DNA of 64,000 bases from Anaerobranca californiensis DSM 14826 (GCF_900142275.1 NZ_FRAI01000005.1:124001-188000); one strand, 5' to 3'. Shown: positions 18,519-28,605, numbered from the stretch's first letter. Translations and numbers: made by a program. Notes: generated by a model from the sequence alone, not told the origin.

Positions 18519-18565
18519 TTTTTCACCCCTTTTAAATTACACTTATACCGGTATTTCAACAATTC

Positions 18566-18594
18566 TTTATAAGAAATTCGAGCTTTTTCGTCAA
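18566..18594 (-). promoter_or_regulatory. Sigma-A-type promoter of the flagellar operon
   Basis: On the minus strand TTGACG (18589-18594) is followed after exactly 17 bases by TATAAA (18566-18571), about 48 bases upstream of flgB. No convincing sigma-D sequence (TAAA, 15 bases, GCCGATAA) was found in the interval. The -10 lies inside an imperfect AT-rich inverted repeat (18561-18578), a possible regulator site. Everything in 18519-18660 apart from this promoter and the codY terminator looks featureless. Confidence 0.75.
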
Positions 18595-18663
18595 AATCCT
18601 TTTTTTTATTGAAATAAATATTAATACTTTAGTCTTAAAAAGGAAAAAAGATCTTACTAATTC

Positions 18664-18704
18664 ACAAAAAAGAACAAAGTCTCCCATTACAAGGAGACTT
18701 TGTT
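18664..18704 (-). terminator. Intrinsic terminator after codY
   Basis: A 12-bp perfect stem (AACAAAGTCTCC at 18673-18684 with its complement at 18693-18704) is followed on the minus strand by CTTTTTTG. It separates codY transcripts from the flagellar operon. Confidence 0.88.
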
Positions 18705-18718
18705 TAACTCATTTCATA

Positions 18719-19501
18719 TTAACTATTTCTTAATTTCCTTAATTCTTCTAAAAGTTTTTCATTCTTAATTTTAATATAAGTACCTTTCATACCTAGTGAA
18801 CGGGATTCAATAACTCCAGCACTCTCAAATTTCCTTAGAGCATTTACTATTACTGATCTAGTGATTCCTACCCTATCCGCTACTTTACTGGCAACTAATA
18901 AACCTTCGTTGCCATTTAATTCTTCAAAAATGTGTTCAATAACTTCTAATTCAGAATATGATAATGTAGCAATGGCTAATTGTACTATAGCTTTATTCCT
19001 TGCTTCTTCCTCTACTTCACTAGCTTTTGCTCTAATTATTTCCATACCTACTACTGTCGCACCATATTCCGCTAAGAGTAGGTCTTCATCGGAAAATTCC
19101 TCTGTAAATCTAGCTAATACCAGGGTTCCTAACCGCTCTCCACTGCCTATTATAGGTACGATAGTTGTAACATTGTTCTCGAATAAGCATTTTTCTTCTC
19201 CATCAAAGACACATAAATTTTTAGATTTTAAGTTTGGAGAGGTTTCAGTAATTCTAAGGAGTTGTTCATTGTACTCCTCTGGGAATTTACCTTTAGGTAA
19301 AACATCATTTTTCATAACTTCACATTCAAACTCTTTAACTATAGCAGAACCTAAAATTTTACCTTTTCTACTAGCGACATAAACATTAGCAGAAATAATG
19401 TCCCTTAAAACTTCAGCCATTTCATTAAAATCTACTGCTTGAGCAGTACTCCTTTGTAACAACCTGTTGATTTTTCTAGTCTTTTTTAGTAATTCTTGCA
19501 T
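18719..19501 (-). CDS. codY: CodY, GTP- and branched-chain-amino-acid-sensing repressor
   Basis: CodY is the global nutrient-sensing repressor of low-GC Gram-positives. In 260 residues the N-terminal GAF-like sensor domain (about 1-155) is followed by a linker helix and a winged-helix domain near residues 200-255; the recognition helix region reads [20 protein letters not shown]. The start at 19501 has AGGAGGAATAGAAG before it. It stands directly upstream of the flagellar operon, as in B. subtilis, but here xerC is the immediate upstream neighbour. A dedicated promoter was not recognised in the 91-base gap, so it may be read from xerC. Confidence 0.97.
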   Translation of the reverse strand: MQELLKKTRKINRLLQRSTAQAVDFNEMAEVLRDIISANVYVASRKGKILGSAIVKEFECEVMKNDVLPKGKFPEEYNEQLLRITETSPNLKSKNLCVFDGEEKCLFENNVTTIVPIIGSGERLGTLVLARFTEEFSDEDLLLAEYGATVVGMEIIRAKASEVEEEARNKAIVQLAIATLSYSELEVIEHIFEELNGNEGLLVASKVADRVGITRSVIVNALRKFESAGVIESRSLGMKGTYIKIKNEKLLEELRKLRNS

Positions 19502-19592
19502 CTTCTATTCCTCCTATTAATATAATTTTTCGTGTGCCAATTAAGTGAGCTGCAATTAAAAATGATTATGATCTAACTTTGTCTAGTTATGA

Positions 19593-20477
19593 TTAGGCTC
19601 TGGGATGATTAGCTAAATAGACATTTTTAAGCTTGTCTTTTGTAATGTGGGTATAAATTTGGGTGGTTTTAATATTGGCATGGCCTAACATCTCTTGAAC
19701 TGCCCTTAAATCTGCCCCATTGTCCAAAAGATGTGTGGCAAAACTATGTCTAAAGGTATGGGGAGACACATTTAACTTAATAGCTAGTATATCCACATAT
19801 TTATCAATAATTCTTCGAATACTCCTATCAGTTATAGCATCTCCAAACTTATTGACAAATAAATAAGGGTGTTTTTTATTTTTCATTAATTTTACCCGTG
19901 ATTTTTCTAGATAAAGATTGATTATCTCACATGCTTTTGAGCCTACATAAACATATCTCTGTTTATTTCCTTTACCATTAACCAAAATTAAACCCCTAGC
20001 AAGTTGCAAATCCTTTAAAGTTATATTTACCAGTTCACTTACCCTTACCCCAGAAGAATACAACAACTCCATTATAGCCCTATCCCTTAGCCCGAGTTCA
20101 TCCTTTATATCTGGTGCTTCTATTAACTCTGTAATTTGTTGTTGGTATAAAAACTTAGGTAATTTTTTTTCTGTTTTCGGTGAATGCAGTTTAGTTATGG
20201 GATTTTTTTGTAAATAACCCCTCTTTACTAAGTATTTAAAAAAGGATCTAATGGCTGATAGTTTTCTGTTAATTGATTTTTTAGAGTAATTTTGATTTTG
20301 AAGATATGCCAGAAACCTTCTAATAGTTAAGTGATTAACTATTTGGTGTTCCCCATTACCTTGTTCTAGAAAGTTTAGAAACTGTTCTAAATCCACCCTG
20401 TAATTAGTTATAGTATGGGGTGAACAGTTCCTTTCAACGGAGTACCCTTGTAAAAATTCATCTACCCACATTTTCAT
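19593..20477 (-). CDS. xerC: XerC-type tyrosine recombinase
   Basis: This 294-residue protein is a site-specific recombinase, most likely the chromosome-dimer resolvase XerC (CodV). It has the SAM-like N-terminal core-binding domain (about 1-85) and the catalytic domain with the R-H-R-H-Y set: Arg in SSGVRVSELV, His and Arg in HTFRHSFATHLLDNG, His in LGHANIKTT and the nucleophile Tyr in QIYTH. Location between trmFO and codY supports XerC over other family members. The ATG at 20477 has AGGTGG five bases upstream. Confidence 0.93.
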   Translation of the reverse strand: MKMWVDEFLQGYSVERNCSPHTITNYRVDLEQFLNFLEQGNGEHQIVNHLTIRRFLAYLQNQNYSKKSINRKLSAIRSFFKYLVKRGYLQKNPITKLHSPKTEKKLPKFLYQQQITELIEAPDIKDELGLRDRAIMELLYSSGVRVSELVNITLKDLQLARGLILVNGKGNKQRYVYVGSKACEIINLYLEKSRVKLMKNKKHPYLFVNKFGDAITDRSIRRIIDKYVDILAIKLNVSPHTFRHSFATHLLDNGADLRAVQEMLGHANIKTTQIYTHITKDKLKNVYLANHPRA

Positions 20478-20495
20478 ATTCCCACCTACATTTAT

Positions 20496-20524
20496 ATAAT
20501 ATCAAAATCAATTATTTTTTTCAA
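20496..20524 (-). promoter_or_regulatory. Sigma-A-type promoter upstream of xerC
   Basis: On the minus strand TTGAAA (20519-20524) and TATTAT (20496-20501) are separated by 17 bases, in the 53-base gap between the trmFO stop and the xerC start. This allows xerC, and perhaps codY, to be transcribed apart from topA-trmFO. Confidence 0.65.
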
Positions 20525-20530
20525 GGGAAA

Positions 20531-21817
20531 TTATAAACTTTTCGTAAAATTTATAATTGTTTCTAGGGCTCTATCTTTATAATATTCATATTTTTGTTTT
20601 TTATCTTTTATTTTTTTCATAGGGGGTAAAAAAAGTCCAAAGTTAATGTTCATAGGTTGGAAATTTTTTATACTAGAATCAGATAAATAATTAGTTAAAG
20701 AGCCTATAGCCGTTTCTCTAGGAAAAGCTTTATCGAAAATAATACTATAAGCGACAGCTAATCCTGTAGCTATAGCTTCAACATAACCTTCAGAACCTGT
20801 AATTTGTCCAGCAAAATAGTACTTAGAATTGTTTTTTAACTTAAGTTTATTATTTAACAAGGAAGGAGAGTTTATATATGTATTGCGATGCATCACTCCA
20901 TACCGTACAAATTCAGCTTTTTCTAGACCTGGAATTAGCCTAAACACCCGCTTTTGTTCACCCCATTTCAAATGGGTTTGAAAACCTACCAAATTATATA
21001 AAGTTCCTTCTTTATTATCTTGTCTTAACTGGACAACTGCATGATAAATTTCCTTTGTTTCTGGGTGTTCTAAACCTACAGGCTTTAGAGGTCCAAATAG
21101 TAATGTTTTTTCTCCCCGTCTTGCCATTTCTTCTATTGGCATACATCCTTCAAAATAAATTTCTTTTTCAAACTCTTTAATTGGTACAACCTCTGCATTA
21201 ATTAATTCATGATAAAATTTTTGGTATTGCTCTTCATTCATTGGACAATTAATATACTCCCCATCCCCTTTACCATATCTAGAAGCAAAATAAGCTTTAG
21301 AAAAATCTATAGATTCCTTTGTCACGATGGGAGCTGCTGCATCGTAAAAATATAAATATTCATCACCTGTTAAAGTTTTTATACTTTCAGCTAATTTACC
21401 AGTAGTTAAAGGCCCACTAGCTATTACTGTGGGATATGGGAAGTTCAAATTTGTAACTTCTTCGTTGATGACAGTAATATTGGGGTGATTTTTAATTTTG
21501 TCAGTAACCATTTTTGCAAATAAATACCTATCTACTGCTAAAGCTCCTCCCGCAGGAACCTTAGTTTTATCTGCACATTCCATTAATAAAGAATTTAGTA
21601 ATCTGAGTTCTTCTTTTAATAATCCTACGGCATTGGTAAGGCTAGCAGCTCTAAGGGAATTACTACAAACCAATTCACCAAATAGGTCAGTATGATGTGC
21701 AGGAGAACTAACCTTTGGCCGCATTTCATACAAATCAACTTTAAAGCCATGATTTGCTAACTGCCAGGCACACTCTGAACCTGCTAACCCCCCACCGATT
21801 ACTACTACTTTATTCAT
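20531..21817 (-). CDS. trmFO: TrmFO, folate-dependent tRNA (m5U54) methyltransferase
   Basis: TrmFO methylates uridine 54 of tRNA using methylene-tetrahydrofolate and FADH2. The protein is about 428 residues. The FAD-binding motif [17 protein letters not shown] is at the N-terminus; the catalytic cysteine motif [11 protein letters not shown] is near residue 50 and the second conserved cysteine is in [15 protein letters not shown] near 225. An upstream in-frame ATG at 21868 would overlap topA by 47 bases; the ATG at 21817 is preferred because ACAGGAG lies 8 bases before it and the protein then begins at the FAD motif. It follows topA as in other Firmicutes. Confidence 0.96.
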   Translation of the reverse strand: MNKVVVIGGGLAGSECAWQLANHGFKVDLYEMRPKVSSPAHHTDLFGELVCSNSLRAASLTNAVGLLKEELRLLNSLLMECADKTKVPAGGALAVDRYLFAKMVTDKIKNHPNITVINEEVTNLNFPYPTVIASGPLTTGKLAESIKTLTGDEYLYFYDAAAPIVTKESIDFSKAYFASRYGKGDGEYINCPMNEEQYQKFYHELINAEVVPIKEFEKEIYFEGCMPIEEMARRGEKTLLFGPLKPVGLEHPETKEIYHAVVQLRQDNKEGTLYNLVGFQTHLKWGEQKRVFRLIPGLEKAEFVRYGVMHRNTYINSPSLLNNKLKLKNNSKYYFAGQITGSEGYVEAIATGLAVAYSIIFDKAFPRETAIGSLTNYLSDSSIKNFQPMNINFGLFLPPMKKIKDKKQKYEYYKDRALETIINFTKSL

Positions 21818-21821
21818 ATTT

Positions 21822-23894
21822 TCAACTCCTGTCTTTAACAAAACCACATTTTTCACCTGAACAAACAAATTTTTTGTTGTTTCCTCTGCCTTTTTCCACT
21901 AGATAACTGTCACATTTAGGGCAATTCTCCCCAATTGGTCTATCCCATGATTGAAATTCACATTCAGGATATCTAGAACAACCAAAAAATTGCCTTCCCT
22001 TTTTAGTTTTTCTTATTACAACTTTACCTTGTTTACAAACAGGACAAACAATTCCTAGTTCTTCAACTAAGGTTTTGGTATTTCTACATTCAGGGAAACC
22101 TGGACAGGCTAAAAATTTTCCAAACTTACCTAATTTATAAACCATAGTTTTACCACATTTTTCACAAATAACATCACTTATTTCATCTTCTAATTCAACT
22201 TGAGGAATCTGAGCTTCAGCCTTTTGTAAATCCTTTTGAAAATCTTCATAAAAAGATCTTATTAAATCTTCCCAAGATTCTTCCCCTTCTTCAATTTTAT
22301 CTAATTTATCTTCCATTTGGGCTGTAAAGGAAATATCAACAATTTTAGGAAAATGTTCTAACATTAAATCTGTAACTATTTCCCCTAGTTCTGTTGGTAT
22401 AAAAACTTTTTTTTCTTTTATCACATAACCACGATTAGAAATGGTATCTATTATAGGTGCATATGTACTTGGTCTGCCAATTCCTTTTTCTTCAAGGGTT
22501 TTAACTAACATTGCCTCAGTAAATCTTGGAGGTGGTTGAGTAAAGTGTTGTTTAGGATCTATTTTTAAAAGGTTTAATATCTCACCTTCTTTTACAATCC
22601 CTTTAAAAGCCAATTCTTCATCTTCTACTTCATCTTGACCTTCAAGATAAACTTCTGTAAAACCAGAAAATTTAAGAATTGAACCAGTTTGTCTAAAAGT
22701 GTAATCTGAGTTTTTGATGTCTATAGTAAGAACATTATAAAGGGCAGAAGCCATTTGGGAAGCAATAGTCCTTAACCAAATCAGTTTATATAATTTATAT
22801 TGATCATTTGTTAAAAACTCTTTAATTTCATCGGGATTATTAGTTAAATCTGTAGGCCTTATAGCCTCGTGGGCTTCTTGAGCATTTTTTTTACTTTTAT
22901 ATTTCCTTATCTCTTTACTAATATATTTTTCACCATAATTTTTAACTATATAGTTTCTTAAATCTGTTATAAATTCATCAGACAATCGGGTTGAATCTGT
23001 TCTTATATAAGTTATTAAACCTACAGACCCCCTTTTCCCCAGTTTAATTCCCTCATAAAGTTGTTGGGCAATCATCATAGTTTTTTTAGGAGAAAAATTT
23101 AGTTTTCGAGCTGCTTCTTGTTGTAAATTACTTGTGGTAAAAGGAGGGGAAGGATGTTTTTGCCTCTCTGCTTCTTTGACTTTATCAACTAAAAATTGAC
23201 CTTTTTCAATAATAGAAATTACTCTGTCCATTTCTTCTTTAGAATTAATTTCTATTTTTTCCTCTCTATAACTTACTAATTTAGGCTGTAAAATTTCCTG
23301 TTGAGCATTTTGTAATTCAACTTGTAGACTCCAATATTCTTTTGGGATAAAGTCTCTTATCTCCCTTTCCCTATCAACTATCAATCTAACAGCTACCGAT
23401 TGAACCCGCCCTGCACTTAGCCCCTTTTTGACTTTCCTCCAAAGTAATGGACTAATCTTATATCCTACTATTCTATCTAAAATTCTTCTAGCTTGTTGAG
23501 CATCAACTAAAGCTTGATCTATAGTCCTTGGATTTTTGAAACCTTCTTTAATAGCCTTTGGGGTAATCTCATTAAATACAACTCGACATTTTTCTGTAGT
23601 ATCTATTCCAAAACTGTTAGCCAGATGCCATGAAATAGCCTCTCCTTCTCGATCAGGGTCTGTAGCCAGAAAAATTTTATCTGCTTTTTTACTAGCCTTT
23701 TTTAATTCTTTTAATATTTCACCTTTTCCTCTAATTGTTATATATTTAACTTCTAAACTTTCTAGGTCCACACCTAACTGACTTTTAGGTAGATCTATAA
23801 TATGTCCCATTGATGCTTTAACATCATAATTTTTTCCTAGAAATTTTTTTATAGTTTTTGCCTTAGATGGTGACTCCACAATTACTAAATTCAT
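21822..23894 (-). CDS. topA: TopA, DNA topoisomerase I
   Basis: Topoisomerase I relaxes negative supercoils. The product of about 690 residues begins with the TOPRIM domain ([18 protein letters not shown]; acidic DPDREGEAI near residue 115). The catalytic tyrosine lies in [14 protein letters not shown] near residue 300. Three C-terminal zinc ribbons are visible, each with paired cysteines (starting [16 protein letters not shown] and CPKCDSYL). An ATG at 23909 precedes the chosen start, but its codons 2-3 are AGGAGG, a perfect ribosome site for the ATG at 23894, so the shorter form is the real one. Confidence 0.97.
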   Translation of the reverse strand: MNLVIVESPSKAKTIKKFLGKNYDVKASMGHIIDLPKSQLGVDLESLEVKYITIRGKGEILKELKKASKKADKIFLATDPDREGEAISWHLANSFGIDTTEKCRVVFNEITPKAIKEGFKNPRTIDQALVDAQQARRILDRIVGYKISPLLWRKVKKGLSAGRVQSVAVRLIVDREREIRDFIPKEYWSLQVELQNAQQEILQPKLVSYREEKIEINSKEEMDRVISIIEKGQFLVDKVKEAERQKHPSPPFTTSNLQQEAARKLNFSPKKTMMIAQQLYEGIKLGKRGSVGLITYIRTDSTRLSDEFITDLRNYIVKNYGEKYISKEIRKYKSKKNAQEAHEAIRPTDLTNNPDEIKEFLTNDQYKLYKLIWLRTIASQMASALYNVLTIDIKNSDYTFRQTGSILKFSGFTEVYLEGQDEVEDEELAFKGIVKEGEILNLLKIDPKQHFTQPPPRFTEAMLVKTLEEKGIGRPSTYAPIIDTISNRGYVIKEKKVFIPTELGEIVTDLMLEHFPKIVDISFTAQMEDKLDKIEEGEESWEDLIRSFYEDFQKDLQKAEAQIPQVELEDEISDVICEKCGKTMVYKLGKFGKFLACPGFPECRNTKTLVEELGIVCPVCKQGKVVIRKTKKGRQFFGCSRYPECEFQSWDRPIGENCPKCDSYLVEKGRGNNKKFVCSGEKCGFVKDRS

Positions 23895-23944
23895 AATAAA
23901 CCTCCTCACGGGAAATGACTTTAATAATTTTATTTAATTTTTAA

Positions 23945-25033
23945 CTAAAAGTCAACTTTTCCCACCCATTGATATGTATTAAACCCAACTTTTTTTATTA
24001 AACCATTTATTTCGAGGGTAATTAGATTAGATAATATTTGAGAAATTTCTAATCCCGTAGATAATACTAAATATTCAACGGAAAATTCTTGTCCCATTGT
24101 AGCTTTAGCTATTGCTTTTTCTACAGTAGTTAAATCACTATCCCCTCTTTGTTGTTCATAACTATATTTTACATTGTACTCAGCTAATATATCATCATAT
24201 TTAGTAACAACTATTGCCCCATCTTTCAATAATTTATTGGTACCTGCACTAAGAACACTATGGATATTTCCCGGCACCGCAAATACATCTCGACCTTGAG
24301 AAAGGGCAAAATCGGCAGTTATTAATGAACCACTTTTAAAACCCGCTTCCACTACAACAACCCCTTTAGCTAAACCACTTATTATCCTGTTCCGGGCAGG
24401 GAAATTACCTGGTAACGGCAAAGTACCCAAAGGAAAAGTAGATAATAATAATCCTTTTTCCTCCATCTCCCTATACAATTTTTCATTTTGTCTTGGATAA
24501 ATTATATCTAAACCACAACCTAAAACTCCAATGGAACTGCCTTCACCTTCTAATGCTCCTTTATGGGCCCATGCATCTATACCACTTGCCATACCACTAG
24601 TTATCGTAAACTTATGCTCACTTAAAAATTCCCCCATTTCTTGTGCCACCTTTTTGCCATAAAAACTTCCTTTTCTCGACCCTACAATAGCTATATTATT
24701 TAGGTTTTTCAGTAATTCAACATTCCCTTTACAAAATATTATTAAGGGAGGGTCGTAAATTTCTTTTAGTAGCATAGGATAATCAGGATCTTCTTTAATT
24801 AAAATTTTAATATTTTTTTCTTTATATTTTAATATAGTTTCCTCTAAACAAAAATTATTCATAATTTTTCTTAAATTTTCTACTGTTTGATTATCTAATT
24901 CTTGGGATATTTCTGTAAATCTTTCTTTCAGTTCCATTATTGAATTTACTTTTGTTGTTATAAATTCCATCCTTTTAGGCCCTATACCTTTAACATAACT
25001 TAATAAAAGCAATAACTCTAATTTATCTTTCAT
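23945..25033 (-). CDS. dprA: DprA (Smf), DNA processing protein
   Basis: DprA loads RecA onto incoming single-stranded DNA during transformation. The 362-residue protein has a helical N-terminal region, the Rossmann-like core with IVGSRKGSFYGKKVAQ near residue 112, GMASGIDAWAHKGAL and LGCGLDIIYPRQN, and a C-terminal winged-helix region near residues 290-355. Gene order dprA-topA-trmFO is conserved in Firmicutes. With yifB (comM-like) also in the window, uptake competence is possible but not shown. Confidence 0.96.
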   Translation of the reverse strand: MKDKLELLLLLSYVKGIGPKRMEFITTKVNSIMELKERFTEISQELDNQTVENLRKIMNNFCLEETILKYKEKNIKILIKEDPDYPMLLKEIYDPPLIIFCKGNVELLKNLNNIAIVGSRKGSFYGKKVAQEMGEFLSEHKFTITSGMASGIDAWAHKGALEGEGSSIGVLGCGLDIIYPRQNEKLYREMEEKGLLLSTFPLGTLPLPGNFPARNRIISGLAKGVVVVEAGFKSGSLITADFALSQGRDVFAVPGNIHSVLSAGTNKLLKDGAIVVTKYDDILAEYNVKYSYEQQRGDSDLTTVEKAIAKATMGQEFSVEYLVLSTGLEISQILSNLITLEINGLIKKVGFNTYQWVGKVDF

Positions 25034-25090
25034 TCCAACTCCCCCTTTAGTTGATAATTCTATTAAATTTAAAAAATTCCTCTAATTTAT

Positions 25091-25117
25091 AAAAAAAAAG
25101 AACGGGAAAAATCCCGC
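25091..25117 (-). terminator. Intrinsic terminator after the aminomutase gene
   Basis: On the minus strand a GC-rich stem (CGGGA paired with TCCCG, flanked by partly paired bases) is followed by TTCTTTTTTTTT at 25091-25102. It ends just downstream of the aminomutase stop codon at 25120. Confidence 0.85.
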
Positions 25118-25119
25118 CC

Positions 25120-26352
25120 TTATTCTTCATATTTATAAATTAATTCTCGGTTTTCCCAAGTCCGCAATTTAATATGATCCTCATCTACTTCCAATAAATA
25201 ATTAGGTAACATAGGAGTTTTACCATACCCCTTTGGAGCATTGACAATATATGTTGGTATAGCTAAACCACTGGTATATCCCCTTAATTTCTCCATTATT
25301 TCTAGCCCTTCTTCTACTTTAGTGATAAAATGGGCCGTTCCTTTAACACTTTTAGCGTGGAAAATATAATAGGGTCTTATTCTCACCTTTAATAATTCAT
25401 GGTTAAGTTTTTTCATTATATGGGGGTCATTATTAATTTTATTCAATAATACCGCTTGATTTCCCATAACCACCCCTGCTTTTGCCAGCATATCGGTAGC
25501 TTTTTTAACTTCTCTAGTTATTTCTTTAGGATGGTTAAATTGGGTATTGAGATAAATAGGAGCATATTTTTCTAAAATTTCACAAAGTTCCTCAGTTATT
25601 CTTTGGGGAATAGTGACTAGTGCCCTTGTACCAATTCGGATAATTTCTACATGGGGAATATTCCTTAATTCGCCTAAAAGCCAATCCAATGTACTATCTG
25701 CTAACATCAAGGCATCTCCACCAGTCACCAATACATCTCTGATTTCACTGTTTGCCCGAATATATTCGATAGCCTCTAATAATTGATCTTTTGGTAAATT
25801 TTTATCTACCTCTCCTATATTTCTTCTCCTTTGACAATGTCTACAGTACATAGCACATTGGTTAGTTACGTTTATGATTAACCTATCTGGATATCTTCTA
25901 GTGATACCGGGAGCGGGAGATGTGTATTGCTCCCCCATTGGATCTTCATGCCCTGAATCATCCAAAATTTCCGCCAACTGAGGTAAAGATTGTAATCTAA
26001 TAGGACATGTTGGATCATCCTTAGACATTAAAGCTGCATAGTATGGCGATATAGCCCACCTATTTTTTTCTCCAGATTTTTTTATTTCTTCTATTTCCTG
26101 ATCAGTTAAATTTAAAATGGCAGATAAAGTCTTTACATCACTAATTCTATGTTTGATTTGCCATTTCCAATTATTCCAATCCTCTTCAGTTCCCCCTAGT
26201 ATTTTAAGAAGTTTAGCCTTCTGCTGATTATACTGTTCTTCCACATCATATCCTGTAGGTATTTTATCCTTTATATCTAAATAATCTTGTATACGGCTCT
26301 TTAATTCAGCAGCTCTTTTTAAGGACACCTCTCTTTTGTTATTTTCATTCAT
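25120..26352 (-). CDS. eam: Glutamate 2,3-aminomutase (radical SAM, KamA family)
   Basis: The KamA family moves an amino group from C2 to C3 using a 4Fe-4S cluster, S-adenosylmethionine and PLP. The 410-residue product has the radical SAM cysteines C166, C170 and C173 (CAMYCRHC) and the PLP lysine in GYGK (K378). In lysine 2,3-aminomutase two aspartates bind the substrate side chain (D293 and D330 in the Clostridium subterminale enzyme). Here the aligned positions are K334 (FHAKSVKG) and N371 (IVNAPKGYGK), the Lys/Asn pair known from glutamate 2,3-aminomutase. The product would be beta-glutamate, a compatible solute. ATG at 26352 has GGAGGTGG upstream; an earlier ATG at 26394 lies before the promoter -10. 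Many annotations will read 'lysine 2,3-aminomutase'. Confidence 0.85.
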   Translation of the reverse strand: MNENNKREVSLKRAAELKSRIQDYLDIKDKIPTGYDVEEQYNQQKAKLLKILGGTEEDWNNWKWQIKHRISDVKTLSAILNLTDQEIEEIKKSGEKNRWAISPYYAALMSKDDPTCPIRLQSLPQLAEILDDSGHEDPMGEQYTSPAPGITRRYPDRLIINVTNQCAMYCRHCQRRRNIGEVDKNLPKDQLLEAIEYIRANSEIRDVLVTGGDALMLADSTLDWLLGELRNIPHVEIIRIGTRALVTIPQRITEELCEILEKYAPIYLNTQFNHPKEITREVKKATDMLAKAGVVMGNQAVLLNKINNDPHIMKKLNHELLKVRIRPYYIFHAKSVKGTAHFITKVEEGLEIMEKLRGYTSGLAIPTYIVNAPKGYGKTPMLPNYLLEVDEDHIKLRTWENRELIYKYEE

Positions 26353-26370
26353 TCTACCACCTCCACATAA

Positions 26371-26399
26371 ATTATAACTTAAAATCTTTCGCATTTCAA
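26371..26399 (-). promoter_or_regulatory. Promoter of the glutamate 2,3-aminomutase gene
   Basis: On the minus strand TTGAAA (26394-26399) and a perfect TATAAT (26371-26376) are separated by 17 bases, just upstream of the ribosome site. The gene therefore seems to be an independent unit (own promoter and own terminator) and not part of an argS operon. Confidence 0.78.
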
Positions 26400-26412
26400 T
26401 TATTTAGATATT

Positions 26413-28116
26413 CTACATTTCTTCCGGTGCTTCTATCCCCAATAAATTTAGACCGTTTTTAATTACTTGAGCAGTGGCTTTTGCCAGCATTAACCTTCCT
26501 TGTCTAATATTGGGATTTTCTTCTTTGTTAATAGGACAATAATGATAGTATCTGTTAAACTCTTTAGCTACAGAAATCAAATATCTAGCAATTACCGATG
26601 GTTTATACCCTTGTATACTATTTTTTACTACATCGGGAAATTGGCTTAATTTTTTAACTAAACTATCTTCATATTCGCTATTTAATGCAGCAAAATCCGG
26701 TTTTACTTCCTCAGCGACACTTTTCCTCAACAAGCTACAAATTCTGGCATGGGAATATTGAACATAGGGACCAGTTTCACCATTGAAATCCAGTATTTTA
26801 TCCCAATCAAAAATAACATTTTTTATTCTATCATTGTATAAGTCTCCAAAAATTATAGCCCCTACTCCTACCTGTTTGCTAACTTCATCTTTATTTTGTA
26901 AATTAGGGTTTTTTTCTAAGATTATTTCTTTAGTTAAGCTAATAGCTTTTTTAATCACATCATCTAAAAATATTAAATTACCTTTACGGGTAGACATTTT
27001 GCCTTCTTGAAATCTGAAAAGGCCAAAAGGAATATGCTCACAGTTTTCACTAAAATCAAACCCTGCTATAGCTAAGGTTTTAAAAACTTGTTTAAAGTGA
27101 AGAGATTGTTCTGCTCCAACAACGTATAACATTTTATCAAATTTATATTTATTATATCTATAAATAGCTGCACAGATATCTCTAGTAGCATATAAAGTGG
27201 CACCATCTTTTTTCCTTAGTAGTATAGGAGGTAGATCAAATTTATCTAAATTTACGATCAAAGCACCTTCACTTATTTCAGTAATCCCTTTATTTATTAA
27301 AGTTTCTAAAGTTTCAGGAATTAAGTCGTTATAAAATTGTTCTCCTTTATAACTATCAAAATGTACACCTAAGATATCGTAAATCCTCTTTAACTCTTTT
27401 AAACTAATATCTCTAAACATTTGCCATTTAGCCATCTTTTCTTCATCGCCATTTTCTAAATCCTTAAAAGTATCTCTAGCGAGATCTTCTAAAGCTGGAT
27501 CTTTTTCCGCTTCTTCATGGAATTTTACATATAAATCATAAAGATATTTGACGGGATCTTCTGAGTTATTTAATGTTTCTAAATCTCCCCATTTATCAAA
27601 GGCCACAATCACTTTACCAAATTGGGTACCCCAATCACCTATATGATTTATCCCAACAACATTAAAACCTAGGAATTTATGAATTTTATAAAGGCTATTG
27701 CCTATAACTGTACTTCTTAAATGACCAATACCAAAAGGTTTAGCGATATTAGGAGATGAAAAATCTATAACAACAGTTTTTCCTTCTCCTAAATTAGAAC
27801 TTCCAAATTCATCACCTTGTTCTATTATTTCCTTTATAGTTTCTTCCATAAGTTTGGTTGTATCAATAAAAAAATTAACATATGGTCCTAAATTTACTAC
27901 TTTAGAAAAATCTGAAGGTTTTTGTATTTTTTCCACTAATTCTTGGGCAATGATAGCTGGAGCTTTTCTTAAAGTCTTTGCTAATGAAAAAGTAGGAAAA
28001 GCCAAATCACCATATTCAGGATTATCCGGTTGTTCTATTAAATCAAGTATTTCTTGTCTACTTAATCCAGTTAATCCCTCTAATATTTCACTAATGATTT
28101 TTTTATATTTATCCAT
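26413..28116 (-). CDS. argS: ArgS, arginyl-tRNA synthetase
   Basis: ArgS charges tRNA-Arg. The 567-residue class I synthetase has the N-terminal Add1 domain, the HIGH-type motif GIGHLRSTVIGNSLYK near residue 125 (preceded by SSPNIAKPF), a KMSKS-type motif in GKMSTRKGN near 375, and the C-terminal DALR anticodon-binding domain (QYSHARICSLLRKS). No T-box or other leader was recognised in the 70 bases upstream. It stands between mgsA and the aminomutase. Confidence 0.98.
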   Translation of the reverse strand: MDKYKKIISEILEGLTGLSRQEILDLIEQPDNPEYGDLAFPTFSLAKTLRKAPAIIAQELVEKIQKPSDFSKVVNLGPYVNFFIDTTKLMEETIKEIIEQGDEFGSSNLGEGKTVVIDFSSPNIAKPFGIGHLRSTVIGNSLYKIHKFLGFNVVGINHIGDWGTQFGKVIVAFDKWGDLETLNNSEDPVKYLYDLYVKFHEEAEKDPALEDLARDTFKDLENGDEEKMAKWQMFRDISLKELKRIYDILGVHFDSYKGEQFYNDLIPETLETLINKGITEISEGALIVNLDKFDLPPILLRKKDGATLYATRDICAAIYRYNKYKFDKMLYVVGAEQSLHFKQVFKTLAIAGFDFSENCEHIPFGLFRFQEGKMSTRKGNLIFLDDVIKKAISLTKEIILEKNPNLQNKDEVSKQVGVGAIIFGDLYNDRIKNVIFDWDKILDFNGETGPYVQYSHARICSLLRKSVAEEVKPDFAALNSEYEDSLVKKLSQFPDVVKNSIQGYKPSVIARYLISVAKEFNRYYHYCPINKEENPNIRQGRLMLAKATAQVIKNGLNLLGIEAPEEM

Positions 28117-28186
28117 TAGTTTCCCGCCTTTCGATTATTTTTATATTTAAAATTATTAAGTAAGGATATACTAATAAAAGTCAATA

Positions 28187-28576
28187 TTATAATGTTCTCC
28201 AGTGAAAGTCTCCTCTTTCTAAACCTTTAAGTAAAATTTCTGCAGTAGCTATATTTGTAGCTACTGGTATATTATGTACATCACAGAGTCTAAGTAATGC
28301 CGTAATATCAGGTTCATGGGGCTGAGCCATTAAAGGATCTCTAAAAAATAATACTAGATCCATTTCATTTTCTGCAATTTTTGCTCCTATTTGCTGATCT
28401 CCACCTAAAGGGCCAGATAAAAATTTGTTTACTTTAAGCCCTGTAGCTTCTGCTATTTTTTTACCTGTAGTTCCCGTGGCATATAAATTATGAACTTCTA
28501 AAATTCTTTGATAAGCTATACAAAAATTAACCATTTGTTGTTTTTTTCTATCATGGGCTATTAAAGCTATGTTCAT
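28187..28576 (-). CDS. mgsA: MgsA, methylglyoxal synthase
   Basis: Methylglyoxal synthase converts dihydroxyacetone phosphate to methylglyoxal, a bypass of lower glycolysis. The 129-residue product has the family signature: ALIAHDRKK at the N-terminus, LYATGTTG for phosphate binding, [19 protein letters not shown] and [13 protein letters not shown], with the catalytic aspartate and histidine in place. It lies 70 bases upstream of argS and diverges from the plus-strand nuclease-like gene 29 bases away. Confidence 0.96.
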   Translation of the reverse strand: MNIALIAHDRKKQQMVNFCIAYQRILEVHNLYATGTTGKKIAEATGLKVNKFLSGPLGGDQQIGAKIAENEMDLVLFFRDPLMAQPHEPDITALLRLCDVHNIPVATNIATAEILLKGLERGDFHWRTL

Positions 28577-28605
28577 CCAACATTCCTCCTAAGTAAGGTG
28601 AAAAT

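Noticed and set aside
18561-18578. A true CodY box over the flagellar promoter
   Set aside because: By eye only about 9 of 15 positions match in the best register; it is kept only as a hypothesis in the findings.
18861-19382. A 173-codon plus-strand frame inside codY
   Set aside because: It is antisense to a clear, full-length CodY; composition is the mirror of codY codon use and there is no ribosome site.
28117-28186. A T-box or other tRNA-sensing leader before argS
   Set aside because: The gap is 70 bases with no specifier stem, no TGGNACC-type antiterminator sequence and no terminator.
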